Positions 10,203 to 20,013 of a DNA stretch of 64,000 nucleotides are shown here, piece after piece. The first letter of the stretch is position 1, and the number at the start of each line of letters is the position of its first letter. The DNA comes from Chondrus crispus (lineage: Eukaryota; Rhodophyta; Florideophyceae; Gigartinales; Gigartinaceae). The stretch lies in contig NW_005179047.1 of the NCBI RefSeq assembly GCF_000350225.1, positions 32,115-96,114 on the forward strand. Reading direction: 5' to 3'. The notes under the pieces were generated by a model. The model was not told the DNA's origin. It saw only the letters and a list, made by a program, of their open reading frames with translations, and did not search any database. Both the position numbers and the translations under genes were made by a program.

Positions 10203-10577
10203 CACGAAAGAAAAATGGCTAAATATTGGCATTAGGTGGGCGACAAGGTGCTTTTCTTAACATGTAGGGGCCAGTGTCACGATTAGCAGTACTAGGAGGC
10301 CGACTGCCGAAAATATGACCAAACAGTAGGGCGATTCTTCAAATTGTTAAGGTTAGGTACGGCGATAATATGATAGGAGAGGCGACATGTGGACGTGGTG
10401 CTGATTCAGGGGGCGAAATTGTCCTTTCTGGAATGTTAGAGGGGTGATTTTGATATTTGTGACTATTCAGGGGGGCGTTTAGGGTTTCTGGTGATACGAT
10501 TAGAGGCGCGACTTTGAGATTTGTGACTATTCGGGAGGCGATTAGGGGTTCTATTGATACAGGAGGGCGATCTGGCG
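10203..10577. repeat. MULE left terminal inverted repeat with GGGGGCG iterons
   Basis: It pairs, inverted, with 14357-14527. It contains a run of imperfect ~36-bp units, each with a GGGGGCG-type core followed by a TTTGTGACTATTC-like or related AT-rich stretch (several between 10420 and 10570). It is longer than its partner because it has more units. Such iterons commonly bind the transposase; here that is inferred. Confidence 0.5.
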
Positions 10578-10713
10578 TATAGAACAGAGACATTTACTCC
10601 TGCGCATCATCAAAAAGTTGCCTTAGACTACAGTCACGAGCTACATGTCCATCAAGATGACACGAAGATCACGCATATAATCGATGCTTTGGGGAATTCG
10701 GGCCGCGCTCGTA

Positions 10714-11208
10714 TCACCCTTTTCGGCGCTTACCTGCATTCTTCACGCGTCTCCCTCGAGGTGGACGAATGGCCCTCGGGACCTGAAGATTGTTACCAGA
10801 TACAAACCTTCTCTTTGCGTCCAACATAATTTCATCTACATCCGTCTGATGAGGAAGAGGGAAAAAGACATTTTCGTACTGCGCTCTCCATGATGCGGTT
10901 AGATTTTTCACTCCAATAAACTTATGCAAGTTTGCACTTCCATGCTTTTCACAAACCAGAGCAACTCCACGGTAGCAAGGAAATCCCGATCTGCGACGCG
11001 AATACGCGCAACAGTGTGGTGGAACTTGCGCTTGCGGATTCAAAATGGCAATACGCGTCGACGCTCCATCTATCTGACTACGTACAGTCGCCTCCATTTG
11101 TGCAGTTCTATCCAATAAATCCACCGATAGCTGGTAGGCCCGCGACCTCTGGATCATGGATGCGAGGTGCTTTTCAACATACGGTGGTATCGGATTTTTG
11201 CAGGACAA
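10714..11208 (-). pseudogene. MULE transposase C-terminal (SWIM-like) segment
   Basis: The 164-residue frame contains C-C-x(n)-SGFPCYRGVAL, which resembles the C-x-C...G-I-P-C-x-H core of the SWIM zinc finger that follows the MULE catalytic domain. A conserved-looking helix (LHKFIGVKNLTASWRAQYE) and a short basic tail (RRGRRVKNAGKRRKG type) come after it. The expected final His is not obvious, because Y-R occupies that place. It is separated from the catalytic part by the solo LTR at 11307-11931. If that insertion is ignored, the two parts lie end to end on the same strand. Confidence 0.5.
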
Positions 11209-11306
11209 TTCAGACGGTTGGCGTCTCAGAAAACTCGCTCTTTGAGTTAATTAAACTGTGGCAATCATCATCTGAGGTTCCACACTTCGTATATTGTTTC
11301 GCAGGG

Positions 11307-11931
11307 TGTGGGATAACTCCTCTCCGCCCTGGGCTGGGTGAGAGGCGGAGGTTTTGCAGAGGGAGCACGCGACGCGGACGCGCGGCGCGAATAGATCCGA
11401 TACGGTCGAACTCGCGAAAAGGGAGAGGATCACTGGCCGGTTACGCGCAGTCGCCCCGTGGTGCGTAAACGGGAGCGACCGGTAACGGGTTAGAAGCCAG
11501 TGCGCGGATAAACTACCGAACGGTCGTAGATTAAGCGCGAAAGGGACGGGGGCGAGCTTGCTCCAGTTTACTGGTTGGGACGGGTTTCAGGTCTTAACTC
11601 CTCAGAGGGACGCCTCGGACACCTGTCCCAGTACAGTAGTACAGTACCTGCCGCCTAATGCGTACCGGGTACTGTACACAATTAAAAATCTAGCGCCATA
11701 ATGACTACTACTGCACGGACGCTGCTACTACACGTGTGCACCATTGTACACGCGTGATGCTTACACACTACTGCACGGACGACAATGTGCTTACGCGCAC
11801 ACGTGCGCCACGCCACGACCGGTCGGTACACGCCCGCGCTCCCTACACGTAGGCACACCCGCCCATGTGTCCTCCGTGGACGGCCGCCCGGTTAACATCT
11901 TCTGCGCGCACGCGCCGGTCGTTATACTACA
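11307..11931 (-). repeat. Solo LTR inserted in the MULE coding region
   Basis: It starts TGTGGGATAACT and ends GTTATACTACA (near-perfect inverted termini) and is 625 bp long. A perfect 5-bp duplication CAGGG flanks it (11302-11306 and 11932-11936). The same sequence family recurs in the opposite orientation at 14985-15590 (about 70% identity by eye) and as a fragment at 43101-43292. Internal gypsy sequence is absent, so the usual explanation is LTR-LTR recombination after insertion. Confidence 0.8.
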
Positions 11932-11936
11932 CAGGG

Positions 11937-12875
11937 CAGCAGCCATCTGACTCTCGGCCCCTTGTGGCGTATGAAGAAGATCCTGAAGATTTGAAAATGC
12001 GACGTACAGTTCAGAATCGTCGAACCTTGCAAGATTGTTTCTCTGCACAACAGAATACTGCGAACGGATGTCATTAACCATTTCAACTGTTGGCGCACGG
12101 ACAGGTTTTTCATACAGCTGTAGCCCAATCGCCTTCTCCGCTCCCCCAACTTTGCTCCAAGATTTTTCTTCACATGAATCGGGTCTAGAAAAATACGAGC
12201 ATGTTGAAAACACTCTCTGTAGTCCCTGTCGATTGCTTTTTCTCGGTCAACAATTGTAGTTCGAGACGGAGCGTCGAATCCATCGATAGAAGCACATGCT
12301 TCAAAGATACTTCGCCAAGTTTCAAGGCACTCCGGGCCAACAAAATGGCCAAATACGAGCGGGAAATCACCACCTTTAAAGGTGGTTATTGCAGTCATAT
12401 GCAACTACCTCCAATGTCGTACCGTAGGATGGCGACCCTACGCATCGCAATGTGCAGCATCTGTTGCGGAGGTATTCCGTCCAGTTGCGCAGATATGACT
12501 GGCAACAGACGGTACGAATATGAACCCCCCATAGTATCGTCCGTCCTCGTGAATAACTGAACAATCTACAACATCCGCATTGAAAGACTCGTCATCAGGA
12601 ATGGTTTTCGCTTTTTTGCATTGGGCAAAGATATGACATGCTGCCTTCAGCCTTTTCTCATTCATCTCTAATGCATTCAGTATATAAATCTTGACAGTGT
12701 GCCCAATACTCTCCAGAAGCTTCGCGTAGCCGTCCATGGCTGCCATGTTGACAGCCCTTGAGATTTTCAAATGTCTCATTAATTTACGACGTATGCTTCT
12801 ATAGTGCGTAAAGAACAGTTGGCGCTGATATGTTGCTTTTCCTTTCACCACTGCAGCGATTGCCCTGGAGTTCAA
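11937..12875 (-). pseudogene. MULE transposase catalytic region
   Basis: The upstream half (12875-12438) has a helical region rich in basic residues and then VDCSVIHEDGRYYGG, the strand before the first catalytic Asp. The next section has the D-A-A-H-C-D-A-like site and, after a frame change near 12420, MTAITTFKGGDFPLVFGHFVGPE, followed by W at +5 (L-E-T-W-R-S-I-F). This corresponds to the MULE block P-x-A-x-x-x-x-x-x-E...W. The next block, IVDREKAIDRDYRECF then DPIHVKKNLG, matches the family pattern S/T-D-x-x-x-A...F...C-x-x-H-x-x-x-N. Frame changes make it non-functional as read. It is the core evidence that the element is a MULE. Confidence 0.65.
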
Positions 12876-13077
12876 ATTGGGAATGTTCGACGTTTCCTCC
12901 CAAAATCGCCCTTACTACTTGCTTTGCAGTATACGTGGGTGCGCAATAGTGCCTAGCCTTTCTTCCTCTCGAGGATGCATTAGATCCAGGAACTGGAAGC
13001 TCTTGGCCGAAACACTCATTATTGTGTTCTTGATGCTTATTGAGCTTCCAATTCCGTGATTTCGGCTGCCAGTTGAA

Positions 13078-13839
13078 TTAAATGACTGCCTTGCAACTTT
13101 TGTTCCGACAGCTCATCTGGACTTTGATTGTTGTTTGATGAATATTGATACCTTTCTGCACGGCTAGTTGCGCCGTATGAGCCCGTATCAATAGCTCGCA
13201 CTTCCACCTAGCAATAAACGACATTCGAACTATTGGGCAGACTGGTAATACCCGTCTCGGTTTCCATGTTCTGGCTGCCAGTCTCTCTACACGGAGAGCT
13301 AGTTTTGCCCGCACCAAAGCCCTTTGTTCGGAAATGCGCTTCTGCCGCCTTCTTCTGGAGATAATGTTGGCATCATCCTCCGGAATCGGCTCTTTAGATG
13401 TGTTATCAGTAGTTCTGGGGGTTCCTAAAATCAAATCCTCTTCCTCGTTACTTGGAGGGAAGTCCACGTACTCTCCCACGTAGTCTGCGGGATCAAAGTT
13501 CTCATCTTCCGAGTCCTCAGCAGGGTCATCGTCATGTGTGCACGCCTCACCTAGATCTGGACTTCCATTTTTTTCATCACTGTCCGCAGTCCCAATACTC
13601 TCACTACTCCCACTACCTTCGCCATTCTGCTCTATATGGCATGACCTTTCGTCGTTTTCATCATCTCTCCCCGTGTGCTGCTCCGCATGGGCGTTTTCGA
13701 AGTTACACGGAGATTGTGCAGTATTCGGCACGTTTTGACCAGATAGCTCTTGTTCTTGGTTTTGGTATCTGCTTTCCGAACACATTTCCTCTCGGCGTCT
13801 TGCTTTTGAGCGTTCCTCTTCTTCTTGATCCAGTCTCAT
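13078..13839 (-). CDS. Acidic coiled-coil / zinc-finger-like frame in the MULE
   Basis: The 253-residue frame begins with MRLDQEEEERSKARRRE, a charged helix of the sort that often follows J-domains. A strongly acidic, Ser/Asp/Glu-rich stretch follows (about residues 50-150), then a basic helical region (RRRRQKRISEQRALVRAKLALRVERLAAR type). Near the C-terminus C-R-N-K-S-C-K-A resembles the C-x4-C-x-A core of the FLYWCH/WRKY-like fingers found upstream of MULE transposase domains. Its ATG overlaps the stop of the J-domain frame (ATGA), so the two may be one protein interrupted by a frame change, or two exons. Confidence 0.45.
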   Translation of the reverse strand: MRLDQEEEERSKARRREEMCSESRYQNQEQELSGQNVPNTAQSPCNFENAHAEQHTGRDDENDERSCHIEQNGEGSGSSESIGTADSDEKNGSPDLGEACTHDDDPAEDSEDENFDPADYVGEYVDFPPSNEEEDLILGTPRTTDNTSKEPIPEDDANIISRRRRQKRISEQRALVRAKLALRVERLAARTWKPRRVLPVCPIVRMSFIARWKCELLIRAHTAQLAVQKGINIHQTTIKVQMSCRNKSCKAVI

Positions 13840-14363
13840 TTCGTGATTACGTACGTGTTCTCCTTTTTTGTACCGGAACGAGTGAAGACGACCGTCGGTG
13901 ATATTTCCAAATCGTCCGGACGACCCCGTGAGGGTTGATTCCGTACAATATTGTCGTATGCTTCATCTTTGTTGACCTGGTCTATCGCGCGAGAAATAAT
14001 ACTCATGCACATCTGGGATCCACGCTTCTGGTTTTGACAAACGCGATCTGGGTGTACTAGAAGCGCCAACTTGCGATAACTCTTTCGTATGGCCTTTACC
14101 GACGGTCCGACGCAGAAGATATGCACAAGCGGAGTTGCGTCGATCTCAACTGTAGACATGTGCCGAAGGGCTCGTGCGGTTGTTTGTGGAATGAAAGACA
14201 TTTCGGGGATCAGGGAAGAATAGAGGAGCGACTTTGGGGGGGAAAGGTGACAAAGGCACTTTGAGAATTTTTTGCGGGGGCGATTTGGGCCGTTTTGGAA
14301 AAGGTTGAGGGCGAATATTGCTTCAAGTGCAATAACAGTCGGGCGACGGTGAAAACGTGACAT
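13836..14363 (-). CDS. J-domain (DnaJ-like) protein segment inside the MULE
   Basis: Of 175 residues, the C-terminal ~110 fit a J-domain. Helix II is IRKSYRKLALLVHPDR with the invariant HPD motif that stimulates Hsp70 ATPase. The following helix has A-I-D-Q-V-N-K-D-E-A-Y-D, matching the usual A-x-x-x-V-N-x-A-Y-x-x-L. The first ~50 residues lie in the MULE terminal repeat and are probably not translated, so a start near 14200 (MSFIPQ) is more likely. The next frame overlaps by four bases. Either the MULE captured a host J-protein gene fragment, or the J-domain is part of its transposase. The J-domain call is strong; the host context is inference. Confidence 0.65.
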   Translation of the reverse strand: MSRFHRRPTVIALEAIFALNLFQNGPNRPRKKFSKCLCHLSPPKSLLYSSLIPEMSFIPQTTARALRHMSTVEIDATPLVHIFCVGPSVKAIRKSYRKLALLVHPDRVCQNQKRGSQMCMSIISRAIDQVNKDEAYDNIVRNQPSRGRPDDLEISPTVVFTRSGTKKENTYVITK

Positions 14364-14527
14364 CAGGTCGCCCCCCCTGTATTCAATTTTTTTTGAAAAC
14401 CACCCTACACAATCTTGACATTTCGTTGAATCGCCCCCTAATACTCTATAAATCTCCGAATCGCCCCCTCTATGTTAAGAAAAACTACTTGTCGCCCCCT
14501 AACGACAAAATGACCAAAGAAAAATTC
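14357..14527. repeat. MULE right terminal inverted repeat
   Basis: It holds three to four CGCCCCC words spaced about 35-50 bp apart and the reverse complement of the left-end block GGGCGACAAG...TTCTTAACAT. It is shorter than the left arm (about 170 versus 375 bp), consistent with loss or gain of iteron units. Confidence 0.5.
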
Positions 14528-14984
14528 TCTAAATATGAACATAGCAATCTTGGAGCATCTCCGATGCGGGCAACCGTTCCGACGACGGGAAAGCCCAGCG
14601 ATGCCGCCGGTATGATAAATCCTAACTTCCAATTAAAACAGTCTACCGCCCGAAGTAAAACTGCCACCTCTCTCAGACACCCGACAACGCAAAAGAAGAT
14701 GTAAGCCAGGATGTTCGTAAAAGTTTTGTCAGAAAGGGAGGATCCATTTCCATAACATCCTCAGTCCCAATACTCTACTTTATTTAAACCACCATTGCAC
14801 CCTGCAGATGCATTCTTCCATTCTGCAGGAAACTTTTAGGAAACAAACGACAAATATACTACATCTAACCAGACCAACGAAGACAACACTCCACAAAGTT
14901 TTCAGTTCCCACTCTGATTGTTTCTTCAAGACCCAAACTTGTCGAAGAGCATACTTTGCGTCAAAGTTTCCAAATCTTCGGAGG

Positions 14985-15590
14985 TGTACTACAATTGCGA
15001 ACCACGACCACCCCGGGGAGATGTAAACCGGACGGGAGAGCGGGTGCTACTGTAGCGAGCGGGCGTACGGGCGCCCGTCGCGGAGCACAGTAGTACCCCG
15101 CGGGTCACACGTGTTACGACCGCTGGCCCGACTACGTGCACACGTGTGTAATGCGTACGGTTATAGGTAGTAATTAGTAGTTAATGGCACAAAGTTATTA
15201 ATTGTGTACAGTAGCTGGTATACAGTGGCTGGTATACAGTAAGTAACAGCCACTATAGCGGGACAGGTGTCCTGGCGTCCCACTTAGGGGTTAAGACCGG
15301 GGCCACCAGCCCCGTCTCAGTAGAAAGGGGGCAGACTCGCCTCCTTTCCATTTACGGCTAATTTCTATCCCGTTCCGGTTTCCCTTTTAGTCTCAGGCTT
15401 CTAACCCGTGACCGGCCGTCCGGCTATAACATCACCATCCGGATGAGCATCACTGGCCATGTGAGCCTTCCCTCTTGTCGAGTCCATCCGCACAGTTTGC
15501 GTTCGCGCGTGGGTAACCCAGCGTCGCGCGCTCCCCTGCCTCCAACCCCGCTCGTTTCTGAGTGGTCCGGACGAAAGTAGTTATACCACA
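14985..15590 (+). repeat. Solo LTR with perfect 5-bp TSD
   Basis: It starts TGTACTACAATT and ends GTTATACCACA, 606 bp in all. GGAGG flanks it on both sides (14980-14984 and 15591-15595). It is the inverted relative of the LTR at 11307-11931: both share the internal landmarks GGGACAGGTGTC, GGTTAAGACC/GGTCTTAAC and CTTCTAACCCG. It contains GC-rich inverted repeats around 15060-15130. Confidence 0.8.
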
Positions 15591-15594
15591 GGAG

Positions 15595-16140
15595 GGCCCA
15601 ACCTATACAAGACCGCACGTTTTATCAGGACCCAACCTCGTCGAAGAGCACACTTTTTGTGGAGGACCCAACGTCTTCCGAGGGCCCAACCTCTTTGAAG
15701 GGCCCAACGTGTTCAGGGCCCAACGTTTCTTCCCGTTTCTTCAAGGCCTCACCTCGTCGAATGCCCCACTTCGTGTCGAGAGACCCAACGTCTTTGGAGG
15801 CCCAACTAGTACACATCCCATCGTTTCTACACTATCGAAATTCATCAGGAGCCAACGTCTTCTTCAGACTAAAGTCTGTAGAAGACCCAACCTTTCCGCA
15901 AGGCCCAACCTTTTTGCATGATTTATCCTCTCCGTATGGCCTTCAGTCCAACCATTTGTTCAAACCGCAATCCCTTCTCAGAGCTTAATTTGTCTGCAGG
16001 GCGCAACATATGCAGGGCTCAACCGTTTTGCACGGCTTAACTGGTATGCAAGACCAAAACTATGTGCAAAGCCGAACCTTTTCGGCACTGCTCAAATGGT
16101 TTGAAAGACTCACCCTGTCTTCACGGCCCAACGTTTCCGC
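15595..16140. repeat. Degenerate minisatellite, ~18-20 bp unit
   Basis: About 25 tandem, strongly diverged units are built on GGCCCAACCTTTT or GACCCAACGTCTTC followed by a purine-rich spacer. The repeat produces a pseudo-protein of G-P-N-V-F / G-P-N-L-F repeats in one frame, which explains the open frames here. It sits between the solo LTR at 15 kb and a truncated LTR at 16161. Confidence 0.65.
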
Positions 16141-16160
16141 AGAAAAAACATATACGGGGT

Positions 16161-16597
16161 TGTCGTGCACTGGAGGCCACGTGTGGCAGCCTCAGGCAGA
16201 GCGCGCGTGTTCGGGACGCGGGGGAGTGGGAAACGGGAGACCACTCTGTGATAACCGGCACCGGGGTCTGGGCGCCCGTGCGCGGTAGGTAGACACGGGT
16301 AGGAACAGACAAACACAGAACGAAGCGAGCGTAGTAGGGGAGCGGAGTGGTAACGGACGCGCGTAGGGGCGGTAGTATCCTCGGTAGCAGCGCGCGGTAG
16401 AAAGAAGTGGGGGTTCAAGGGAATAGATGGGCTCGCGTGGTGTCGCACAGGGTGTGCGAGGACCGGCGCGAGGCTACTACCGAGAATCCAGAAACATGAG
16501 AAAGAACCCCAGGCTTCGTGCCTGTTTACTTAGGGTGGAGCGTCGACTATATAGTCGTCGACGCCGTAATAATAATAGCTTAAAATACGGAAATAAT
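16161..16597 (-). repeat. Truncated LTR of the element-C family
   Basis: It begins TGTCGTGCAC and shares the block CCACGTGTGGC...CAGGC, the AGGCTTCGTGCCT hairpin and GACTATATAGTC with the complete element-C LTR at 45342-45985. It stops exactly at 16598, where element A begins, so A inserted into it. The remainder is not found beyond A's truncated right end. Confidence 0.65.
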
Positions 16598-17663
16598 TGT
16601 AGTGCAATACAGGGCTCTACAGGGGGGTGAAGTGAAAGGGAAATAATTGGATATGACAAGTAGTCCGGGTTGGGGGACACACGTGTGAATATTTGCACAG
16701 TTTTAATTTTTTAATTGTTTCATTTTATTTAGTTAATTAGTTGGCATTAATTTTGCTGACATTAGATTAGATCTAGTTTATAGCGCCGCAAGCTACTGTA
16801 GTGGCTCTGGCGGGGCGATATATACCTTAGCCCGCTGACCACCAAGTCAGTAAGGGTAACCCGAGTTGCCAGAGTTAGATCTCGCCTTCATCGAAGACCG
16901 CTTCCGTTCACGCGACGCTTAACTTCTACGCTGCTAACGACATCCTCTATTGCTCGTGGTCCCATTCCTTTTCCTTATCCTTTACCATTCCTATTTCTAT
17001 CTCTATTCCCTATCCATTTCTATTTCTGCCTCTATCCTTTTCTATCTGTTAGTGACATCGGCATTGGTTGCGACCGATCCGGTGTAGGTGTTTTAGCCAT
17101 CGGGCAACACGTTGTGTAGCGCTGCTACTGTTTCAAGTTCCGTAGGAAGTCTGTTGCAACGACGCCTCCGTCGAAGGTCTTACTGTATAAGACAGAGTTG
17201 GTACCGCCTACCGCGATCGCGATCGCGCTGGTGAGAGTGTTTTTAGCCATCGGGCAACACGTCGGTAGTAGCGTTGCTACACGGTTACGATCCCGTGGGG
17301 TAGTGCTGAACAAGCCCCCGTCGAAGACCTTGAATTATACGCAAGGTGCTGAAGACGCTCGTCGAGCATTGGCCTTACAACCCAGCGAACCGCGGTTACA
17401 TTCTCGTAGACAAGCCCAACCCGCACTCGTCGAGCGCTCAAGTCTTCACAAATCTCTACCACCATTATCCTCCCGGGCCGGGCATCTTTCCTTACCCCCG
17501 TCGGAGTTGAGGTACTGCGGGCCGCAAGCCCACACAAGGGGAAAAGGAGTCTCGAACGCTCCGTAGCGCGTGCCATCGGCAGTGGTTGTTTCTGTTGCTG
17601 TTTTTCTTCTTTTTGTTTGACCGTCGGACTGTGTTCGCGGCCTGCCAGGCACATTTCACTACA
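16598..17663 (+). repeat. Element A 5' LTR
   Basis: 1,066 bp, TGTAGTGCAAT at the start and TTTCACTACA at the end (one mismatch to the family end ATTGCACTACA). A TATA-like GATATATACC lies near 16818. A duplicated module of roughly 150 bp is visible: the phrase TTAGCCATCGGGCAACACG occurs near 17093 and near 17247, each followed by GCTGCTAC/GTTGCTAC. The first 260 bp differ strongly from the 3' LTR of the same element, while the following 350 bp are nearly identical. Confidence 0.8.
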
Positions 17664-17667
17664 AAAG

Positions 17668-17685
17668 TGGTCTCCCGACCTAGAA
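17668..17685 (+). promoter_or_regulatory. Primer-binding site, element A
   Basis: TGGTCTCCCGACCTAGAA follows the LTR end after four bases. It starts with TGG, complementary to the tRNA CCA tail. The identical 18 bases serve elements B and D. A second, shortened copy occurs at 17758-17775 within a local duplication. The tRNA species is not identified. Confidence 0.75.
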
Positions 17686-17872
17686 ACTTTGGTGTACAGG
17701 AGACCTGATCAAGAATTTTGCCTACGAAAGTCCCGGTCTGGAGATGCACTACAAAAGTGGTCTCCCGACCCAGAACGGTTTTGTTTACGACAAGGAAGTG
17801 GGTCTGGGTAACGGAGTCTCTTTTTTATTTTTTGTTCGTATCTTTTTTTAGGTTCGTTCGCTACGCCGAACG

Positions 17873-20013
17873 ATGTCAACAAGCGCACCCGGGGACGTGG
17901 GTCCCGGGGCGAGTAGAAGCGGATCGGCACGGGCGTCGAGGATTCCGAGAGTCCTCGCACCCGGAGCCAGGCCAATACGGCCACGGATCCCGGAGATCAA
18001 GAATCCTCTACGGGGGTCGCCGCCGACAAGAATGACCTCCACGAGAAGTTCGAGAAGATGGGCAGCGAAATTCGCCGAGAGAATAAGAAAATTTTCGAGG
18101 ATGAATTGGCACAACAACAAGCCTTGGAGTCCTTAGGAAAATTTAGAACAAGCATCGATGACCGATTCGATCGCGCCGCGCAACGTCTCAAGCACCTTGA
18201 GCAGGCCGCGGATCAAGCTCCGCAAGGATCGGACGACGAGCCGCTCCCTTCGGGTAGAGAGGGCGACCGTCGGTCGAAGAAGGACAAGCCCGCTCGACAG
18301 CGGAGCTCCAAGTCGAAGTCCTCCAAGAAGGACAAGCGACGTACAAGCAAATGTCACTGTAGTGACGATCCGGAGGACCGCAACTCACAGCCAGAGTCGC
18401 ATGGTCCCTCTGAAGATGGTGGCGACGGCTCGTCGAACCATTCGGGCGATTCCGAACGCCGGTCAGAAGAAGGAAACGGAATCTCGTCAAGCAAGGAAAT
18501 TTCCTCCAGACGAGGCGGAGTCACTTCGTCCGCCTCGCGGAGAGACAAGGACGCGGAACCCGAAGATGTCGCAACGCGGCGCGGGCCGCGATGGGAGGAG
18601 TTGGAGGAGCTGAATCCGACCAACTACCTCTTCAAGAAATTACTTTCGTACCGACCGTACCGCTTGCAGACCCCGCAGACATATTTGTCAAGTTCCCGGC
18701 GGACCGCCGTGCAAAAAATCAGGAGAGATATTACACCTAAGGTGAAGAAGGACAAAACGTTCACAGGAGAAGACGGCGTCCTTGTGTTGGACTTTTTGGC
18801 GAAGTTGGTTCAAGAGTTTGATACTCAGGAGATGAATGAGGGACAAGCGATTTGCTTGTTGCCGGAATTACTTACCGGCATTGCCCTAAGACAGTACACT
18901 TCCGTGTCTCAGACGGCGGGATCCCACCATGGGAAGGTATCCGCCTGGCCGGAGGCCGTACAGTGGCTATTGAGAAGTTTCGCCACCGACGAGGCGATCC
19001 GTCAAGCCGTGCTCGCATTGCGAGAAGTTCAGCAGAGACCGTCCGAAGACGAAATGGAATTTTACATTCGCCTAACAGACGCGAGCAACCGCTGTTGGAA
19101 TGTTTATTCCATGGAGGAGCAGATGACCATGTTCATCAAGGGGCTAGATGCCAGTATCAAGCCCATGGTCTCGCAGTATCGACAAGCTAACCGAGATGCC
19201 TCATTTTTGAGATTGGTAAATTACGCAAAGGCGCATGGCTCGGCGAGCCACGCCAAGGACAAGAAGACCAAGAAGGTCACGATTCAGACGCCGTCGACGT
19301 TCAGGGCGGGGAACAAGGCGAGGGCTTCTTCTTATCCCGGTCGTGAAGGTCACGTCGCCGTACATTTAGCCGAGTCAATCTCCGCTTCAGAGGAGCGCAA
19401 TGCGCAGAGAGGCAATGAAAATTATTATGAAGGAGCGTTCGTCGCCGAAGGCGATTCTATTGAGACATCGGAAGGCTACAGACACGATGACTACGGGGCA
19501 AGTGGGTCGTCAACTTTACCGACGCCCACATGCACGACTGAGTCATTTTCAGAGCCCACGGATCCCGTGATGATGTTCCGGGGGCGCGGCCACACGCCGG
19601 AGCCGCGCATTCAGATGGAAGGCAAGGGTACAACGTTTCGAAGGCCAGGCTGGATGGGAAGGCCGCAACATCAAGGAAGGCCGCCGGCCCGTGGAGGACC
19701 TAGGCCGCAATATCCCGTCAAGAAGCACGGACTGGTGTGCTATCACTGTTACGAGAAGGGGCACGCCGCGCCAACGTGCATTATTTCCCTCCGGCAAACG
19801 CACCAAGTTTTGGGAAATTATGAGGCGTTGTCTCCAATGGAGAGATTGGGGATACCATCGACGAGTTATCTGATGGTCAAGAATTGGTTCGATTCGCAGA
19901 CGGCGAGCATGCAGAGTGCTTCAACGCCGAGGTCGAACCAGCCCTTTAGAGGGCCCGCCGCGGGGCCCGCGTCGTCGGACGTGCGAAGGAACCCGCAGCC
20001 GCAGGAAAACTAG
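17873..20013 (+). pseudogene. Element A Gag
   Basis: The start at 17873 (MSTSAPGDVG) matches element D's Gag start. A 1-bp deletion near 17945, relative to D, shifts the frame, and the long frame reopens at 18058. Compared with D, about 60 residues after KKIFEDEL are absent. The charged N-terminal half (SKSKSSKKDK, Ser/Glu-rich) is followed by a capsid-like region (WPEAVQWLLRSFATDEAIRQA, then EQMTMFIKGLDASIKPMV) and a nucleocapsid zinc knuckle CYHC-x4-H-x4-C encoded at 19738-19779. It packages the element RNA into virus-like particles. The stop at 20011 follows GGAAAAC, and pol continues in the -1 frame. The C-terminal 500 bp are almost identical to D's. Confidence 0.85.

Larger units (their letters stand above)
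10203..14527 (-). mobile_element. Mutator-like element (MULE) with a J-domain coding segment
   Basis: Inverted terminal regions at about 10203-10577 and 14357-14527 share GGGCGACAAG-x-TTTTTCTTAACAT and repeated GGGGGCGA/T words. Between them, on the minus strand, lie a J-domain frame, an acidic frame, a MULE transposase core and a SWIM-like C-terminal segment. A solo LTR (11307-11931) later split the coding region. The outer limits and the usual 9-bp target duplication could not be fixed. Without the LTR the element is about 3.7 kb, a normal MULE size. Confidence 0.6.

Noticed and set aside
11307-15590. Interpretation of the inverted 620-bp repeats as MULE TIRs
   Set aside because: Each copy has its own perfect 5-bp duplication and TG...CA termini, and the left copy interrupts the transposase coding region. 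They are solo LTRs.
15562-15988. Open frames encoding a G-P-N-V-F repeat protein
   Set aside because: They are a by-product of the minisatellite unit; two frames are open at once and there is no independent coding evidence.
19549-19806. Minus-strand frame of 85 codons, identical in A and D (59738-59995)
   Set aside because: It is the shadow of the conserved Gag C-terminus; identity follows from the 639-bp near-identical patch.
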